Positions 49,037-60,150 of a stretch of 64,000 nucleotides of DNA are shown here, one piece after another (positions within the stretch are counted from its first letter, which is position 1; every line of letters starts with the position of its first letter). A program made the position numbers and the translations under genes. The stretch is taken from contig JALIGW010000001.1 in assembly GCA_023053685.1 (NCBI GenBank), positions 155,083,466 through 155,147,465 on the forward strand, in the 5' to 3' direction. Below the pieces are notes generated by a model. It did no database searches and was not told the DNA's origin. It worked only from the letters and a program-made list of their open reading frames with translations. The DNA is from Diadophis punctatus similis. Lineage: Eukaryota > Chordata > Lepidosauria > Squamata > Dipsadidae.

Positions 49037-49734
49037 ATAAATAAGTAAATAAAAGCCAGGTTCTAATAACCTTCCAGAAGGCTAAAAAGGAATAGGCAGA
49101 TCTCATAGTAAACCTAGTATTTGGGTATTCCTCAGCTTTCGTTTAGAGGGGTTATGAGATCAGAAATTTTAGCTCTTCTCTTTGATTTACTGAGTTTGAC
49201 CTTTCATTCACAGCAGAAGTTACTGGTAATCTTAACAGTTTGATGTTAAGCATACCAATTGCCTAACTAATGGCTGATATTCTTCTATTTTATATCATCT
49301 ATTGGGGTATTTTAGAAACAAAGAAGGTAAGGATATGTATATGTCATCTTAGATAGAATTACACATATGTCATTCCATTTTAACATAAGAATATAGTGGA
49401 AATTAAATAGATAGAAAGAAAATACTGATTTTCTACTGCAAATAACTAAGAAATTGACATAGTTTTTGCAAAGCCAGAATTTCCAGCTTATTTCATATTT
49501 TGGATGCAGTATATTTTAACCAAATACTTAAAATCTGTTTCTACCAAAGACAGTTAAAGCATGCAATAGTGAAATTGAACAGATATATTAGCTGATATTT
49601 CCATTTCTCCGCAAGCAAGCATATTGATGTGTTATACCAAATATAAGTTAAAATGTGAAACATAAGCTGCCACATCAAAATGATTGCCACATCAAAATGA
49701 GAGAGAAACCAAATAAGTTAACCAGCTTATTTTT
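49037..49734. other. Intron, no recognised element
   Basis: AT-rich. Nothing recognised. Confidence 0.45.
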
Positions 49735-50014
49735 AAGAAGAGGAGGAGGAGGAGGAGGAGGAGGAGGAGGAGGAGGAGGAGGAGGAGGAGGAGGAGGAAA
49801 AGAAGAAGAAAAAAGAAAAGAAAGAAGAAGAAGAAGAAGAAGAAGAAGAAGAAGAAGAAGAAGAAGAAGAGGAGGAGGAGGAGGAGGAGGAGGAGGAGGA
49901 GGAGGAGGAGGAGGAGGAGGAGGAGGAGGAGGAAGGAGGAGGAGGAGGAGGAGGAGGAGGAGGAGGAGGAGGAGGAGGAGGGAGGGAGGGAGGGAGGGAG
50001 GGAGGGAGGGGGAA
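49735..50014. repeat. 280-nt pure purine tract, (GGA)n/(GAA)n/(GGGA)n
   Basis: Every base on the plus strand is A or G over 280 nt: (GGA)n 49741-49799, (GAA)n 49826-49869, (GGA)n 49870-49979, then (GGGA)n to 50009. The G-rich and R-rich frames and the inverted S-rich frame are translation artefacts. Confidence 0.97.
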
Positions 50015-51731
50015 TATTATAAATCTCCTGTAATGAAGAAATTGCACATTTCTGAGTTATATGGATATTTTTATTCCCAATTCAATTTTTAGACAGAAAT
50101 TAAACAAATCAGTACATTCTGCTATGCCATCTGCCAGATAGTTTTCAGTTCAACATTGCATTTCCAGACTGTGTATCTTGAAGTCTAAAATCATTATGTT
50201 GCTGGCAAGTAAGGTAGCAATACATGTGGTTATGGCAGAATTGAGAGCAAGAGAGAGCAGAAATGAGGAAATGTCACTTGGCATAAATATGGAACCCAGT
50301 TCAATCCTTGAGGTGAGCATAGCAGACTACATTTCTTGATATGAACACTGGTGATTTGACATATGTGAATGAATGAAGTGCTTTTAGAGCCATATCACCT
50401 ACCTATAAACCAAATGGGGGATGTATAAAAATGTTTATTCCTTTTCCCTTTCCCTTTCCCTTCCCTTCCCTTCCTTTCCTTCCCTTGACTGCATAAACAG
50501 CATGCTAATACTAGACAAATATTTCAATTCACTATTATTTTGATCAATTTATAGATGCAATCCTATAGACCTCCTGTGAGCAGATAGATCTCCAGTAACT
50601 AGAAACAATCCATTCCATATTCTAATAAGAATTAATGGGAGGGTTTTACCAGCACAATCCAACACATATATTTTGTTATTAATATAAGCCATGATTTTAT
50701 TTATCTGCTATGACTAGATCTAGTGAGAAACTTGTTTTTATATTTTCTAGGAGAAAGTAGCCATATATCTTTATAATTCGTGGTACAACTATCATTTAGT
50801 ATCAAGTCTGTACCAGCCAACTTAATTCAGCTGATCACATCCATCATTATAACTTTAATTATTACAAACTGTAAGGGGGTGAACCCTTATTAAATCCAGC
50901 CATACCTCTTGTTCCATTTTTTTTAACTTAGTACAGAGCCTGAAATCAATAATAGTGAAACAAACAGCTTGCTCACTCTTGTAAGTTAAGTTAGTCATAA
51001 TAAAAATTGTGCTATTGCTCCTTTGGATTGATACATTTTTATCCATTTCATGGTACTAAAATCTATTTATTTAATAATACCTGATCATCTTTTAACATAG
51101 AGATATATACACACAACATTTCCTGCTTGGGTTTATGCCTTTAGATGAAAATAACTAGGCAATGTTGTTATTCTATATTATTCTTGAGCAGAGAAGAGCC
51201 ATAAAGAAAAGTTTTTCTCAATCATGTTTTTGCCTTTTTGGAAAGTATTATAGGTCACAAAGACACACAAGTAAAATATACCTATTGCACAAGTACCCAT
51301 TTTAGATTTCTGATTTCCTGAACCTGCTTCATAAAGTTTTGAATTTTTTTGTATCTGTTCAACTTAATGGAAGAAATAAAATGTCATAAATATTAATTAC
51401 ATGCATATATTCATTTTTATAATATATTATTTACTATCCTGAAAACATCTTGGTTTTCGTTTACTTTATCTTACATTAAAAGATTTATTATTCAAGTTCT
51501 CTCCCAAGCTTCTAATGTAAATTTTCCAAGAAAGAGAATTTATAATGGAAATAACAACAATCTTGAACTTTTATCTCTGAACAAATTTAGATATAATTAT
51601 ATTATACAACACTTCGAACAAGATTTCATTCTACAAATCATAAGTAAAGTTCATAAACAAGCACATAATACACTTTAAGAACTCATTCCTAAATTGAAAC
51701 TTTGAAGAAAATGAAATGTTTTACTGCTTAC
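50015..51731. other. Intron, no recognised element
   Basis: AT-rich, with a pyrimidine run (CCCTTT-type) at 50436-50485. Nothing else recognised. Confidence 0.45.
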
Positions 51732-51791
51732 TTTTAAAATATTTTGAGTTTCATTCCACTTATTGGTCCACTCTTTGGTAAGCTCTTGCAC
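51732..51791 (-). CDS. KIF16B: KIF16B neck-coil exon 2
   Basis: A 60-nt exon of 20 codons in phase 0, VQELTKEWTNKWNETQNILK. Acceptor TTGTAG and donor GTAAGC flank it. It continues the neck coil. It is followed on the minus strand by a 26.8-kb intron, the largest in the window, so it is easy to miss in automated annotation. Confidence 0.95.
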
Positions 51792-52900
51792 CTACAAAAT
51801 AAACCAAAATAATACACATAGATTATATCCAAATTTGAACTGATTACCAATTATTTTCTGACTGTTTTCCAAGTATTTGGATTATCCACTCAACATTACT
51901 GTATCATGAGTAAATCGCATGGATCTTATTCAGTCCCAATATTTTTAGGCAATAGTATTAAAATGCGCTTAAAACAAAAGTCTGTCTTTATTTCAATATG
52001 GACACTAAAAGCTTTGCTGCAAAATTATTCTTACTACATTAAGTAGAAGAGTTTACAATGTAAATACAGATTGTCAGTAATTATGCCTGCTGGGGTTATT
52101 TTGAATCAATGATGAAAGATTATTTCATAGCGTTTATTTATATTTATAGTGAATTCATTTATACCAATCAGTATACATAAATTACTAATTAATATAAGTA
52201 TCTTTTTCTTACTCATGAAAGCACATAGAACTAAATGCCTGAAGTTAATGGGTAAAGCAACTCTATAGAGGTCTACACCTGGATCATCTTGCCAGGGCTT
52301 AGAAACTAAGTGGATCAAAGATGTGCATACATAAGTATTCAGAGATTGCCAGGAGCAGGCGTCAAAGCAGCTGAACAAGCTTGGAAAATGAGAAGGCTAT
52401 TATCAATTTGAAAACAGGTCCTTTTTTGTGCTCTCTTGTACATATCTTCTCTCAATGGTTTTGCACAACCCTAATGGTGGATAGTGGTAAGGAAAGCTAC
52501 CAGAGAATCTCAGAGTTGAAAGTTACATTGGGAAGTTGAAAAAGTATCTTGGGAAAGGGAATGGCAAACTACTTCTGTATTATTGCCATGAAAATAGTCA
52601 ATTCTGATTAAAGCAGCATCACGGTATTGTGGTTAAGCTAGACACCTTTTGTATATGAACGTGATGTCATGATAATAATACAAAAGGGATGCTGCTGTTA
52701 TTTGTTCCCTCCCTGTCTGGACATCCACTGAGGACAATCTTAGCTAAAATATTTGAGGGGTCTTGGAAGTACAAGACCAACAATTTTCAGTTAAAACAGT
52801 TATTGGCTGATAATATTCTTGATATTTTGACTAAGCTCAGTTCAAGTAAATTCCACTGACTATGCTTCCTGGAAATTTGAGAGGCTCAATTGAAGATGTG

Positions 52901-52947
<47 letters not shown>

Positions 52948-53299
52948 CAGCATATCTGGAGGGCACAAGATTGGAGAAAGCTGAGTTGAAGTTATGATGA
53001 AATGGATAAACATAAGACACTGAGTCAATTTCACCCAAATGACATATTAATATTTGATTTAAATGAAAGGTTGAGAAGCTTTGTTTTTTATGAATTCAAA
53101 TATTGTGCTTAACTGCATTGTTGTTCTGTTTGTATTTTTGGCTTTCATATTATGAACACATTGTTTCATGTTTTCAGTGGATTGAATGGCAATATAAAAA
53201 CTAATAATGAGTAAAATAATAATTTTAAAAAGCTTGTTAAAGTGAATGCGAAAGTTTATAATCTTAGGTATTAAATTTTAGTGGGATTTATCCTGAGAA
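51792..53299. other. Intron, little recognised; (CA)n
   Basis: A (CA)n microsatellite lies at 52902-52945. Around 52540-52590, GGGAATGGCAAACTACTTCT resembles the 3' region of squamate BovB or a related LINE, but only over a short span. Confidence 0.5.
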
Positions 53300-53702
53300 T
53301 ACAGGTAGGCCTCACTTACTGACAGCCTCATGCAGTGGCCATTCAAAGTTATAATGGTGCTGAAAAAAGAACTTTGTGAATATGGTGCTGATTTTTGACC
53401 TTTACAGAGTTTCTCAGTCACATGTTCACCGTTACAGTCAGTTAGCACACATTATCCAATGCCTGACCTGGTTTTCCCATTGACTTGGCTTGTCAGAAGG
53501 CTGCAAAAGGGGATCACATGACTCTGGGACACTGAAACTATCATAAATGTAAGTTATGAAGCATCCAAATGTAAATCATGTAACATGGGAATGCTACAAC
53601 GGGCGTAAGTGTGAAAAATGGTCATAAGTCACTTTTTTCCAGTGTCGTCGTAACTTTGAACGGTCATTAAATGAACTGTTGTAAGTCGAGGATTACCTGC
53701 AC
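53300..53702 (-). mobile_element. TIR-type MITE family, inverted copy
   Basis: Starts ACAGGTAGGCCTCACTTACT and ends GTAAGTCGAGGATTACCTGC. It contains the inverted GACTTGGCTTGTCAGAAGG and TGAACGGTCATTAAATGAAC blocks of the family at 45878. Confidence 0.8.
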
Positions 53703-54350
53703 ATAGGTGACACTGTATGGAAGCAAAAATTGGACTTTGAAGAAGCAGGATAGAAATACTATTTATACTGTTGAACTATGGTGTTGGGAAAGACCTGGAG
53801 AATGCCATGGATAGCCAATAAAACAAACAGAACACAGAATAAATCAATCTGGAGTTCTCACTCGAGGGACAACCAGACTCAAATTATATTTTGGTTAGAT
53901 TATACAAATATCCATCTCCCTCGAGAAAGCTACAATGCTGGGAGAGATGAAAGAAGAAGAAGAAAGCATAACCCATCATCAATTTCAGGAGTGGGCAATT
54001 AATTTTTCCAAGGGACCACATGAGAAACTGGGACAGTTGTGGAGGGCCTCAGCTGCCAGCAATCCTGCCTGCCACCACTACCCTGCCCCCTGCCACCGCC
54101 GCGGGCCAGATAGGGCCAGACAAAAGGCTGGATGTGGGCCACATGCCATAAAATGCCCAGATCTAATCAAGATGGATGGACTTCATTACATTAGGAAGAG
54201 GTGTACTTCGGGTGCTTGGGTCCAAGTTGGTGACAGGTCATCTTCAAGAAGGTCTACTTACGTTGAGACTTCACAATGACTTGTCACATAATCAATTTAT
54301 ATACACATAGGGACTGTTGATGTTTGAGGTACTGACAAAGTAAAACTTAC
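53703..54350. other. Intron, no recognised element
   Basis: The stretch near 53990-54165 (GGGCAATTAATTTTTCCAAG, GGGCCAGATAGGGCCAGAC) looks like one end of a decayed DNA element, but no partner end is seen. Confidence 0.4.
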
Positions 54351-54416
54351 TCGTGCTTCATTCTGTTGCAGTTTTTCTTCCATGCTCAAAGCTGTTGGAG
54401 AATCCAGAAGTGCAAT
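54351..54416 (-). CDS. KIF16B: KIF16B neck-coil exon 1
   Basis: A 66-nt exon of 22 codons in phase 0, reading IALLDSPTALSMEEKLQQNE then AR. It belongs to the neck segment between the motor and FHA domains, which in kinesin-3 regulates dimerisation. Acceptor CTAG and donor GTAAGT flank it. It is too short to stand out as an open frame and was found by matching to the expected KIF16B protein. Confidence 0.95.
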
Positions 54417-54601
54417 CTAGTTAAACAGATAAAACAAACTATTAGAATAACAAGACACATTAAATGTGCTACATGGTATTCAATGTTACTGTTCTGAAAA
54501 TAACTGTACAATTTAAATGGGAGAGAAGAAGATGTATAGCATATGATGTGCATGATTTTAGTTATAGGCTACTTTTTGAGATGCACTCAAAGCATCTACA
54601 G

Positions 54602-54808
54602 CAGAGTTCCCCAACCTTTCTGGCTTTGCAGACCAGCCGGGGGGGGGGGGGGGGGAGATGGTTCCATGGCAGTGGCAGGAAAGCGCATGCATATGCGCTC
54701 GCCAGTTGCTCACATGTGGGGACTCATTCACCCACCACTTCTGCGGCCCAGTTCCAAACAGCTCAAGGCCTGCTAGTGGGCCGCAGCCTGTGGGGTTGGG
54801 GACCCCTG
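54602..54808. mobile_element. hAT MITE, 207 bp
   Basis: Starts CAGAGTTCCCCAACCTTTCT and ends GTTGGGGACCCCTG. Target duplications are ATCTACAG (54594-54601) and ATCTACAC (54809-54816), one mismatch. It contains a G18 run at 54639-54656. Same family as the fragment at 17379-17595. Confidence 0.9.
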
Positions 54809-54816
54809 ATCTACAC

Positions 54817-56311
54817 TATATTTCTGCATAGTTGTGGAACTGCAGATGTACTTACTAATTTTTCTTTCTAAAATGAAATACAATAGCAAAGAAATTAAAG
54901 AATAAATTAACTGAACTGATTGGATTATCTAAGGTGGATGTGTTCTTCTGCATGGAACGCAATCCTTATTTTGAAAGCATAATCTATTTGAAACCCCTTC
55001 AGTAACTCTGAGGAAAAAAATGTGAACTGTTCTTTAAAAAAGCAAAAGTTCTGAAGTTGTCCATCAACAGTTAGCAACTAGGCAGCAAATTGAACAGACT
55101 TATATCAGCAAGGCAAAACAATTTGATTACAATTATTCGTCTTAATGTATTTCATGTTATACACCACCTTGAGGACTCTCTTTAAGACTGAAAAAATGGA
55201 TAAATCAAAATTATATAAATGGCAGGCTAAAATTTAAATGATACAAGAAAAACTTTCAAATTTTTAGTGATATCTACTACAATATTTTATTATCTTGGAA
55301 TAACAAGTGTAACACACAAAACAGAGGGGTTTGATGCCCCCTTCCAATGCAATTTTCTACTTGCCATCACAATCAGCTTCTGAAGATTGTACCTACTGTA
55401 TAATACTACAACTTGGATTGAAATGACCTGCTGAGGAGGAATAAAGTTCATCTAGACCCAGTCCCTAAAGGATTTCAGTAACTAGATTTCCAAAAATTTC
55501 CAAAAACGATTAAATTTTGCTTTAGTAATATTAGTTACGATTTTGAGATAAAATTAAAAATGCAAGTAGCAACAACTTGCTGTTGAAAAAATGGACATGT
55601 ACGTTTGCTCACACTGCATCTTTCTTTACTCCCCACTGAATATGCATAGAAACTCTAACATAAAGTTTAGTTCATTCAATTTCTCTACTAATCACAACAT
55701 CAATTACTGCCTTATAAGAAAATACACTATATTTTTCAAGCCCAGACCTATCAGCCGGCAAAGCTGTTGAGGTATTAGAGACTAAGATGTAAAGAATTAG
55801 TGAAATACAGATGTAAAGAATTACAGAAAGAGAATAGTGATGCTTCAATAAAGAGTTATGCAATTTGGAATAAGTGCCACCATCATGTTAATTTTTTTTT
55901 TTATCCTGACGAAAGACTTGGTCAAGCTTCTTTTAACAGACAATGACTTTTCCTTGCATGAAAGATAAAGAGCTCATGGCTAAAATTGCTTACCTCAAAT
56001 GTCAAAAGCAGAGGACCCAAATCTATTCCTTTTCTCTATGCAAAGCACAGACCACAAAACATAAGCCTCAATGTTTAGATTTTAAAAATGTGAGGTTATC
56101 TATTTCTAAACTGTTTGATGGCTGATTACAGTATATACAGTAATAGATGTATTTTGGGGATTAACCTAACATTTAACACTGCCCTAAACTGTCTCTTATC
56201 CACGGGCAAATTTTGTCAAGAAACATTTAGTCTAGAACTGATGTATACACGTTAGTATAATTTAAAACAGACGATGCTATTTGAGATTGTGAAATCACTG
56301 CTATCTCTAAC
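54817..56311. other. Intron, no recognised element
   Basis: AT-rich. Nothing recognised. Confidence 0.45.
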
Positions 56312-56487
56312 CTGGTTCCCCTGAGCAAGCAGAGTTTTCAGTCTGGCAATTTCAGCTCGTAGTTCACGAATTAACTTGACGTTTGGATCTTCATTAATAG
56401 TAGGTTTGTTGATTATGTTTTTAGCTCGGTTTGCATAGCGAAGGGTGCTCAATGTTTCTCCATAATTGACATCAGCAGGGGATATAG
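56312..56487 (-). CDS. KIF16B: KIF16B end of motor and start of neck
   Basis: A 176-nt exon, 2 nt plus 58 codons. It starts [20 protein letters not shown], then [20 protein letters not shown] and [18 protein letters not shown]. It contains the final motor helix ([10 protein letters not shown]), the neck linker and the beginning of the neck coil. Acceptor TTCCAG and donor GTTAGA flank it. One visible difference from human is P for A in NEDPNV. An ATG-initiated reading that continues past the donor is intron read-through. Confidence 0.98.
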
Positions 56488-56966
56488 CTGGAAAAAAAAG
56501 GTTTCAAAATTATATCAATACCAAGTTTCATTTAGAAGTCTTAAAAGCTCCTTATGAGTAGAGAAAAAGCAAATGGTTTCTTTTGCTGCTCTGGCCAGAA
56601 TGGCATTTATGAAAAATTATTAATGCAGTTGCTCTAATGTGAAATTTATTATATTTCACTAGCTTGGGAATGACTTCAAATGTCTACGAAAAGATGTGAT
56701 TTCCTTACAATTTTGTAGGACCTTGAAAATTATGATGAAGAGTATTATGACATAAACCGACTCTTCATTATTTGTTCTCCACTTCTATGTAGGCCCATAT
56801 TAAAGCTTAGACATAAAGGTTATATTATTAAAAATAATATAACAATATTGTATTCTCAGTACAACTGTTTAATGATCATACTGTATGCCATGCTAGTCAA
56901 TTTAATCTACAGAAAACTTTTCTAAAACAGATAGAAGAACATTTGCATAAATGAAAACACACTTAC

Positions 56967-57098
56967 TTGCAATCATTATTGTTTTAGAATTTCCTCCTAG
57001 GCTATCTTTCAAAAGCCATGTCAACACAGAATCCCTGTAAGGCACAAATACTTGTTTTTTCTTTATAAGAGGGTTTGAGGCATCCTGAGATAGATCAG
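56967..57098 (-). CDS. KIF16B: KIF16B motor exon ([12 protein letters not shown])
   Basis: A 132-nt exon encoding [36 protein letters not shown] and SKTIMIA. VPYR-S-LT-LL-DSLGGN is the conserved helix 4/5 microtubule-binding region of kinesins. The lysine run KKK lies in loop 12, where kinesin-3 motors carry a K-loop (family knowledge). Acceptor TCATAG and donor GTAAGT flank it. The split threonine codon joins the next exon. Confidence 0.97.
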
Positions 57099-57190
57099 CT
57101 ATGAAAAAAGAAACATGCCATTTTTATAGAGGGATAGATAATGAGTTAATTCAGTTTTGCAATGAATTAAATATAAAGCAGGGGCTATAC

Positions 57191-57359
57191 CTAAGGCAGA
57201 AATTACATTTCCCAGAGTAACTAGGGATTTGTTTATATTTCCTCCTTCTTTTAATCTGACACCTGTGGCACCAGTGGCATCTGCTCTCTCACTTCCAGCT
57301 AAGTCTACCAAATGTATCTTGCTGACAGTCTCGCATGGCATTTCAGTGTCAAACTTAGC
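57191..57359 (-). CDS. KIF16B: KIF16B motor exon with switch II
   Basis: A 169-nt exon, 56 codons plus 1 nt. It begins [20 protein letters not shown] and contains the switch II core DLAGSERA, then [18 protein letters not shown]. Switch II couples gamma-phosphate release to the relay helix and microtubule affinity. Acceptor CCGTAG and donor GTATAG flank it, a slightly weak donor. The downstream intron to the next exon is only 92 bp (57099-57190), the shortest in the window. Confidence 0.97.
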
Positions 57360-57855
57360 CTACGGAAAAATAACAAGAACAAAATACAATCAATACTCTG
57401 AATATTAAAAACAAGAGTTGCAGAGGTGGTAGCAAAACATTTTATATGTTTCAATTTTAATGTACTGTATATGTTAGTATACTAGAGACATCACCTTTGA
57501 ATAATAGCTTAATCCCTTTAATTTGTACTTTTAATTTCAAACATATTAAGTAAGATAAAAAGAGGTCAAATATACATTGTTTTTCTTTTCCAAAATATAC
57601 TTACCTAAAAAAGGCATGTGTAAAATGCCTGGGAATTAACATTTTGAATGTACCTAAATATTTTCATTGGTAGCTCTTAAAATAAGAGTTTTAGTTTCCA
57701 CAGTGAATTCCCATTCATAAAGAAAGATTCTGGTACTGCAAAGATGCCCAATGGGTTTTCAAGTTATATATTTAAAACAGCAGTTTTTAAATAATGGATT
57801 TGCTCTTATAACAAGCTATTGTTACTGACCAAACTATGTAGTTATGCAATGAAAT
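57360..57855. other. Intron, no recognised element
   Basis: First part of the intron between the switch I and switch II exons. Nothing recognised. Confidence 0.45.
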
Positions 57856-57856
57856 T

Positions 57857-57911
57857 TCACACACACACACGCACACACACGCACACACACTACACACACA
57901 CACACACATAT

Positions 57912-57979
<68 letters not shown>

Positions 57980-58063
57980 CACACACACATATATATACAT
58001 ATACATATACATACAGTATACATACATACATACACATACACACACACACATATATATATACAT

Positions 58064-58099
<36 letters not shown>

Positions 58100-58152
58100 G
58101 CATGCATGCATGCATGCATGCATACATACATACATACATACGTACATACATA
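57857..58152. repeat. CA / GATA / CATA / GCAT microsatellite cluster
   Basis: (CA)n to 57908, seventeen GATA units 57912-57979, then (CA/TA)n, (CATA)n, (GCAT)n at 58099-58122 and (ACAT)n. It directly abuts SINE-like copy 2. Confidence 0.95.
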
Positions 58153-58352
58153 CAAGCTGTGATGTTTCCTTCCATACACCAGGATGACTCGACAGAAAAA
58201 ACATATATAACCCTTTCCTGGTGAAGAGCTGATAGGGAAGAGAACCTGGCCTAGAGGTTAACACTTCTGCCTTACAAGCAGACTGCCCAGGTTCAAATCC
58301 CACTACGGGTATGGCTATCTGACGAGAGCAAAATAGCTCAAAATAGATCTAT
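58150..58352 (+). mobile_element. tRNA-derived SINE-like unit, copy 2
   Basis: AAGCTGTGATGTTTCC leader, CCCTTTCCTGGTGAAGAGCT, tRNA-like part GGCCTAGAGGTTAACACTTC and GGTTCAAATCCC, and body GGTATGGCTATCTGACGAGA. The 3' end is truncated relative to copy 1, stopping after ATAGATCTATAAT. Confidence 0.8.
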
Positions 58353-58849
58353 AATTCTTAATCACCTTTTTACCCAAACCATATTTCCAAAAGCTGGAAG
58401 TGAACAAAAAAAAATAGAATGTGCTGGAATTCCTTGAAAAATTTATAGAATGGAATTTGTGTATTTATGTATCTGTAGTAATAAGTCTACGTAAAATAAT
58501 TAATAAAATAATAAAATGCTATGTATTCAGTCTATTAAAAATGGCGGTTTATTTATTTCCTTTTGAAAAAAAGACCATTTCCTCTTGTTGATATAATCAG
58601 AATGGATACTGAGACTCTGATTACACCTCCCAACAATTTTTATAGTAAAGCAGACTCTTTCATCAAGCTGAGGAGTATTAATACCATGTTAATAGTATTC
58701 CTCGATTCTAACTGTCTTTCTTAGCATTTGTCCTGCATAGCTCTAGGGCCCGAGTGTTTTACACTCGGCACACCTAGTTCTTATAAAGGAAATATCAATG
58801 CTAGATGCAATGGGGAATGTTAATTTTTATCTGACTTGTAAATGCTGAT

Positions 58850-58982
58850 GCTGATTAGGGCCGAGAAGGACAGGCTGCTCTGTGATCACCCAGCTAGCTT
58901 CCATGCTTAAGGGAGGACTAGAACGTGGATCTCCGCACTCTTAATATGGCCCCTTAACCACTGCACCACACTGGCTCTCATT
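58850..58982 (-). mobile_element. tRNA-derived SINE, second family
   Basis: GGACTAGAACGTGGATCTCC (inverted B-box region) and CCTTAACCACTGCACCACAC (inverted A-box region). Related to 47615-47832. Confidence 0.65.
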
Positions 58983-59337
58983 CCCCATTTCAAATATTAG
59001 ACCAATAGTTTTTTTAAAAAAAACACTGTGTAATTAACAGTAGGATTAAACAGACAAGCAGGCATGTTTAGAGTTAGGGAAAAGGCATGAAAGAAATGCT
59101 ATCATTCTTCCACATTCCTATCAAGTGTGGTGTTAAAAGTAAAACTAAAAGAAATTTTCATATCCAGTCACAAATTGTATACATACTATACAGTTTACAC
59201 ATATCAGGGAAGGATGACTGTAATTTAATTTATTAGTAAGGCAAATATTCCCCCCCCCAAATTAAATGACAATTGAACTGGAGTTGCAACTCAATAATTC
59301 AATGTAAAAAAAATCACCAAGATTTTTTTTTTCTTAC

Positions 59338-59480
59338 CTGAGTGAAATTGATCGTGAAAATGGCATGGGATCTGCTGCTAACATCATTCATTCCAGTTGC
59401 AGCAGTGGTTCGATTTATATTCCCCCCTTCCATAAGTTCCTCTACATCATTATAATTTTGTACTAAGTGTTTTGACAGAT
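59338..59480 (-). CDS. KIF16B: KIF16B motor exon with switch I
   Basis: A 143-nt exon, 2 nt plus 47 codons. It starts [16 protein letters not shown] and continues [20 protein letters not shown] to the end AIFTINFTQ. NxxSSRSH is the kinesin switch I nucleotide sensor. Acceptor TTTCAG and donor GTAAGA flank it. Human KIF16B has nearly the same residues (GDVEELMDAGN in place of [11 protein letters not shown]). Confidence 0.97.
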
Positions 59481-59594
59481 CTGAAAAAAATCAAAAATAT
59501 AAGTAAGACGTTTAGGTATTAATCAATTAAACATAAGACACAAAACAGATCTCAAATTAATAATACATTTTAAAAGCTGTTAATATCCTTATAA

Positions 59595-60150
59595 TTATCC
59601 TACTTTGTGGAATCAGCTATCCCCTGAGATCCGGACTATCCCCACCCTATTGGCCTTAAGAAAAGCTGTGAAAACCTGGCTTTTTCGGCAAGCCTGGGCC
59701 TAATAGTTGATAGATATAGCAATAGCAATAGCACTTAGACTTATATACCGCTTCATAGTGCTTTACAGCCCTCTCTAAGCGGTTTACAGAGTTCAGCACA
59801 TTGCCCCCAACAATCTGGGTCCTCATTTTACCGACCTCAGAATGATGGAAGGCTGAGTCAACCTTGAGCCGGTGAGATTTAAACAGCTGAACAGCAGCTA
59901 GCAGTCAGCTGAAGTAGCCTGCAGTGCTGCACTCTAACCACTGCGCCACCTCAGCTCTATATTCATGTAGGCCCATGAATGTGTGAATGACTGAGTGCTT
60001 TTAATGTTCTTATTGTGTTTTTAGCTATGTTTTTTAAATTGTTTTATATTATATTGTTTATATTGTTTATATTGCTGTTAGCCGCTCAGAGTCCCCGCTG
60101 AGTTGAGCGGCATACAAATATTAATAATAAATAAATATTAATAATAAATA
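59595..60150 (+). mobile_element. CR1/L2-type LINE 3' end, split by a SINE
   Basis: The reading LWNQLSPEIRTIPTLLALRK then AVKTWLFRQAWA closes ORF2. After the SINE the 3' UTR continues with GCCGCTCAGAGTCCCCGCTG and GAGCGGCATACAAATATTAA. The SINE at 59715-59959 is younger. Confidence 0.85.
59715..59959 (-). mobile_element. Sauria-type SINE
   Basis: Minus-strand copy with tail (ATAGC)n, standard body, and head ending TAACCACTGCGCCACCTCAG. Confidence 0.9.

Noticed and set aside
49655..50092. Glycine/arginine-rich and serine/proline-rich frames
   Set aside because: Translations of the purine microsatellite.
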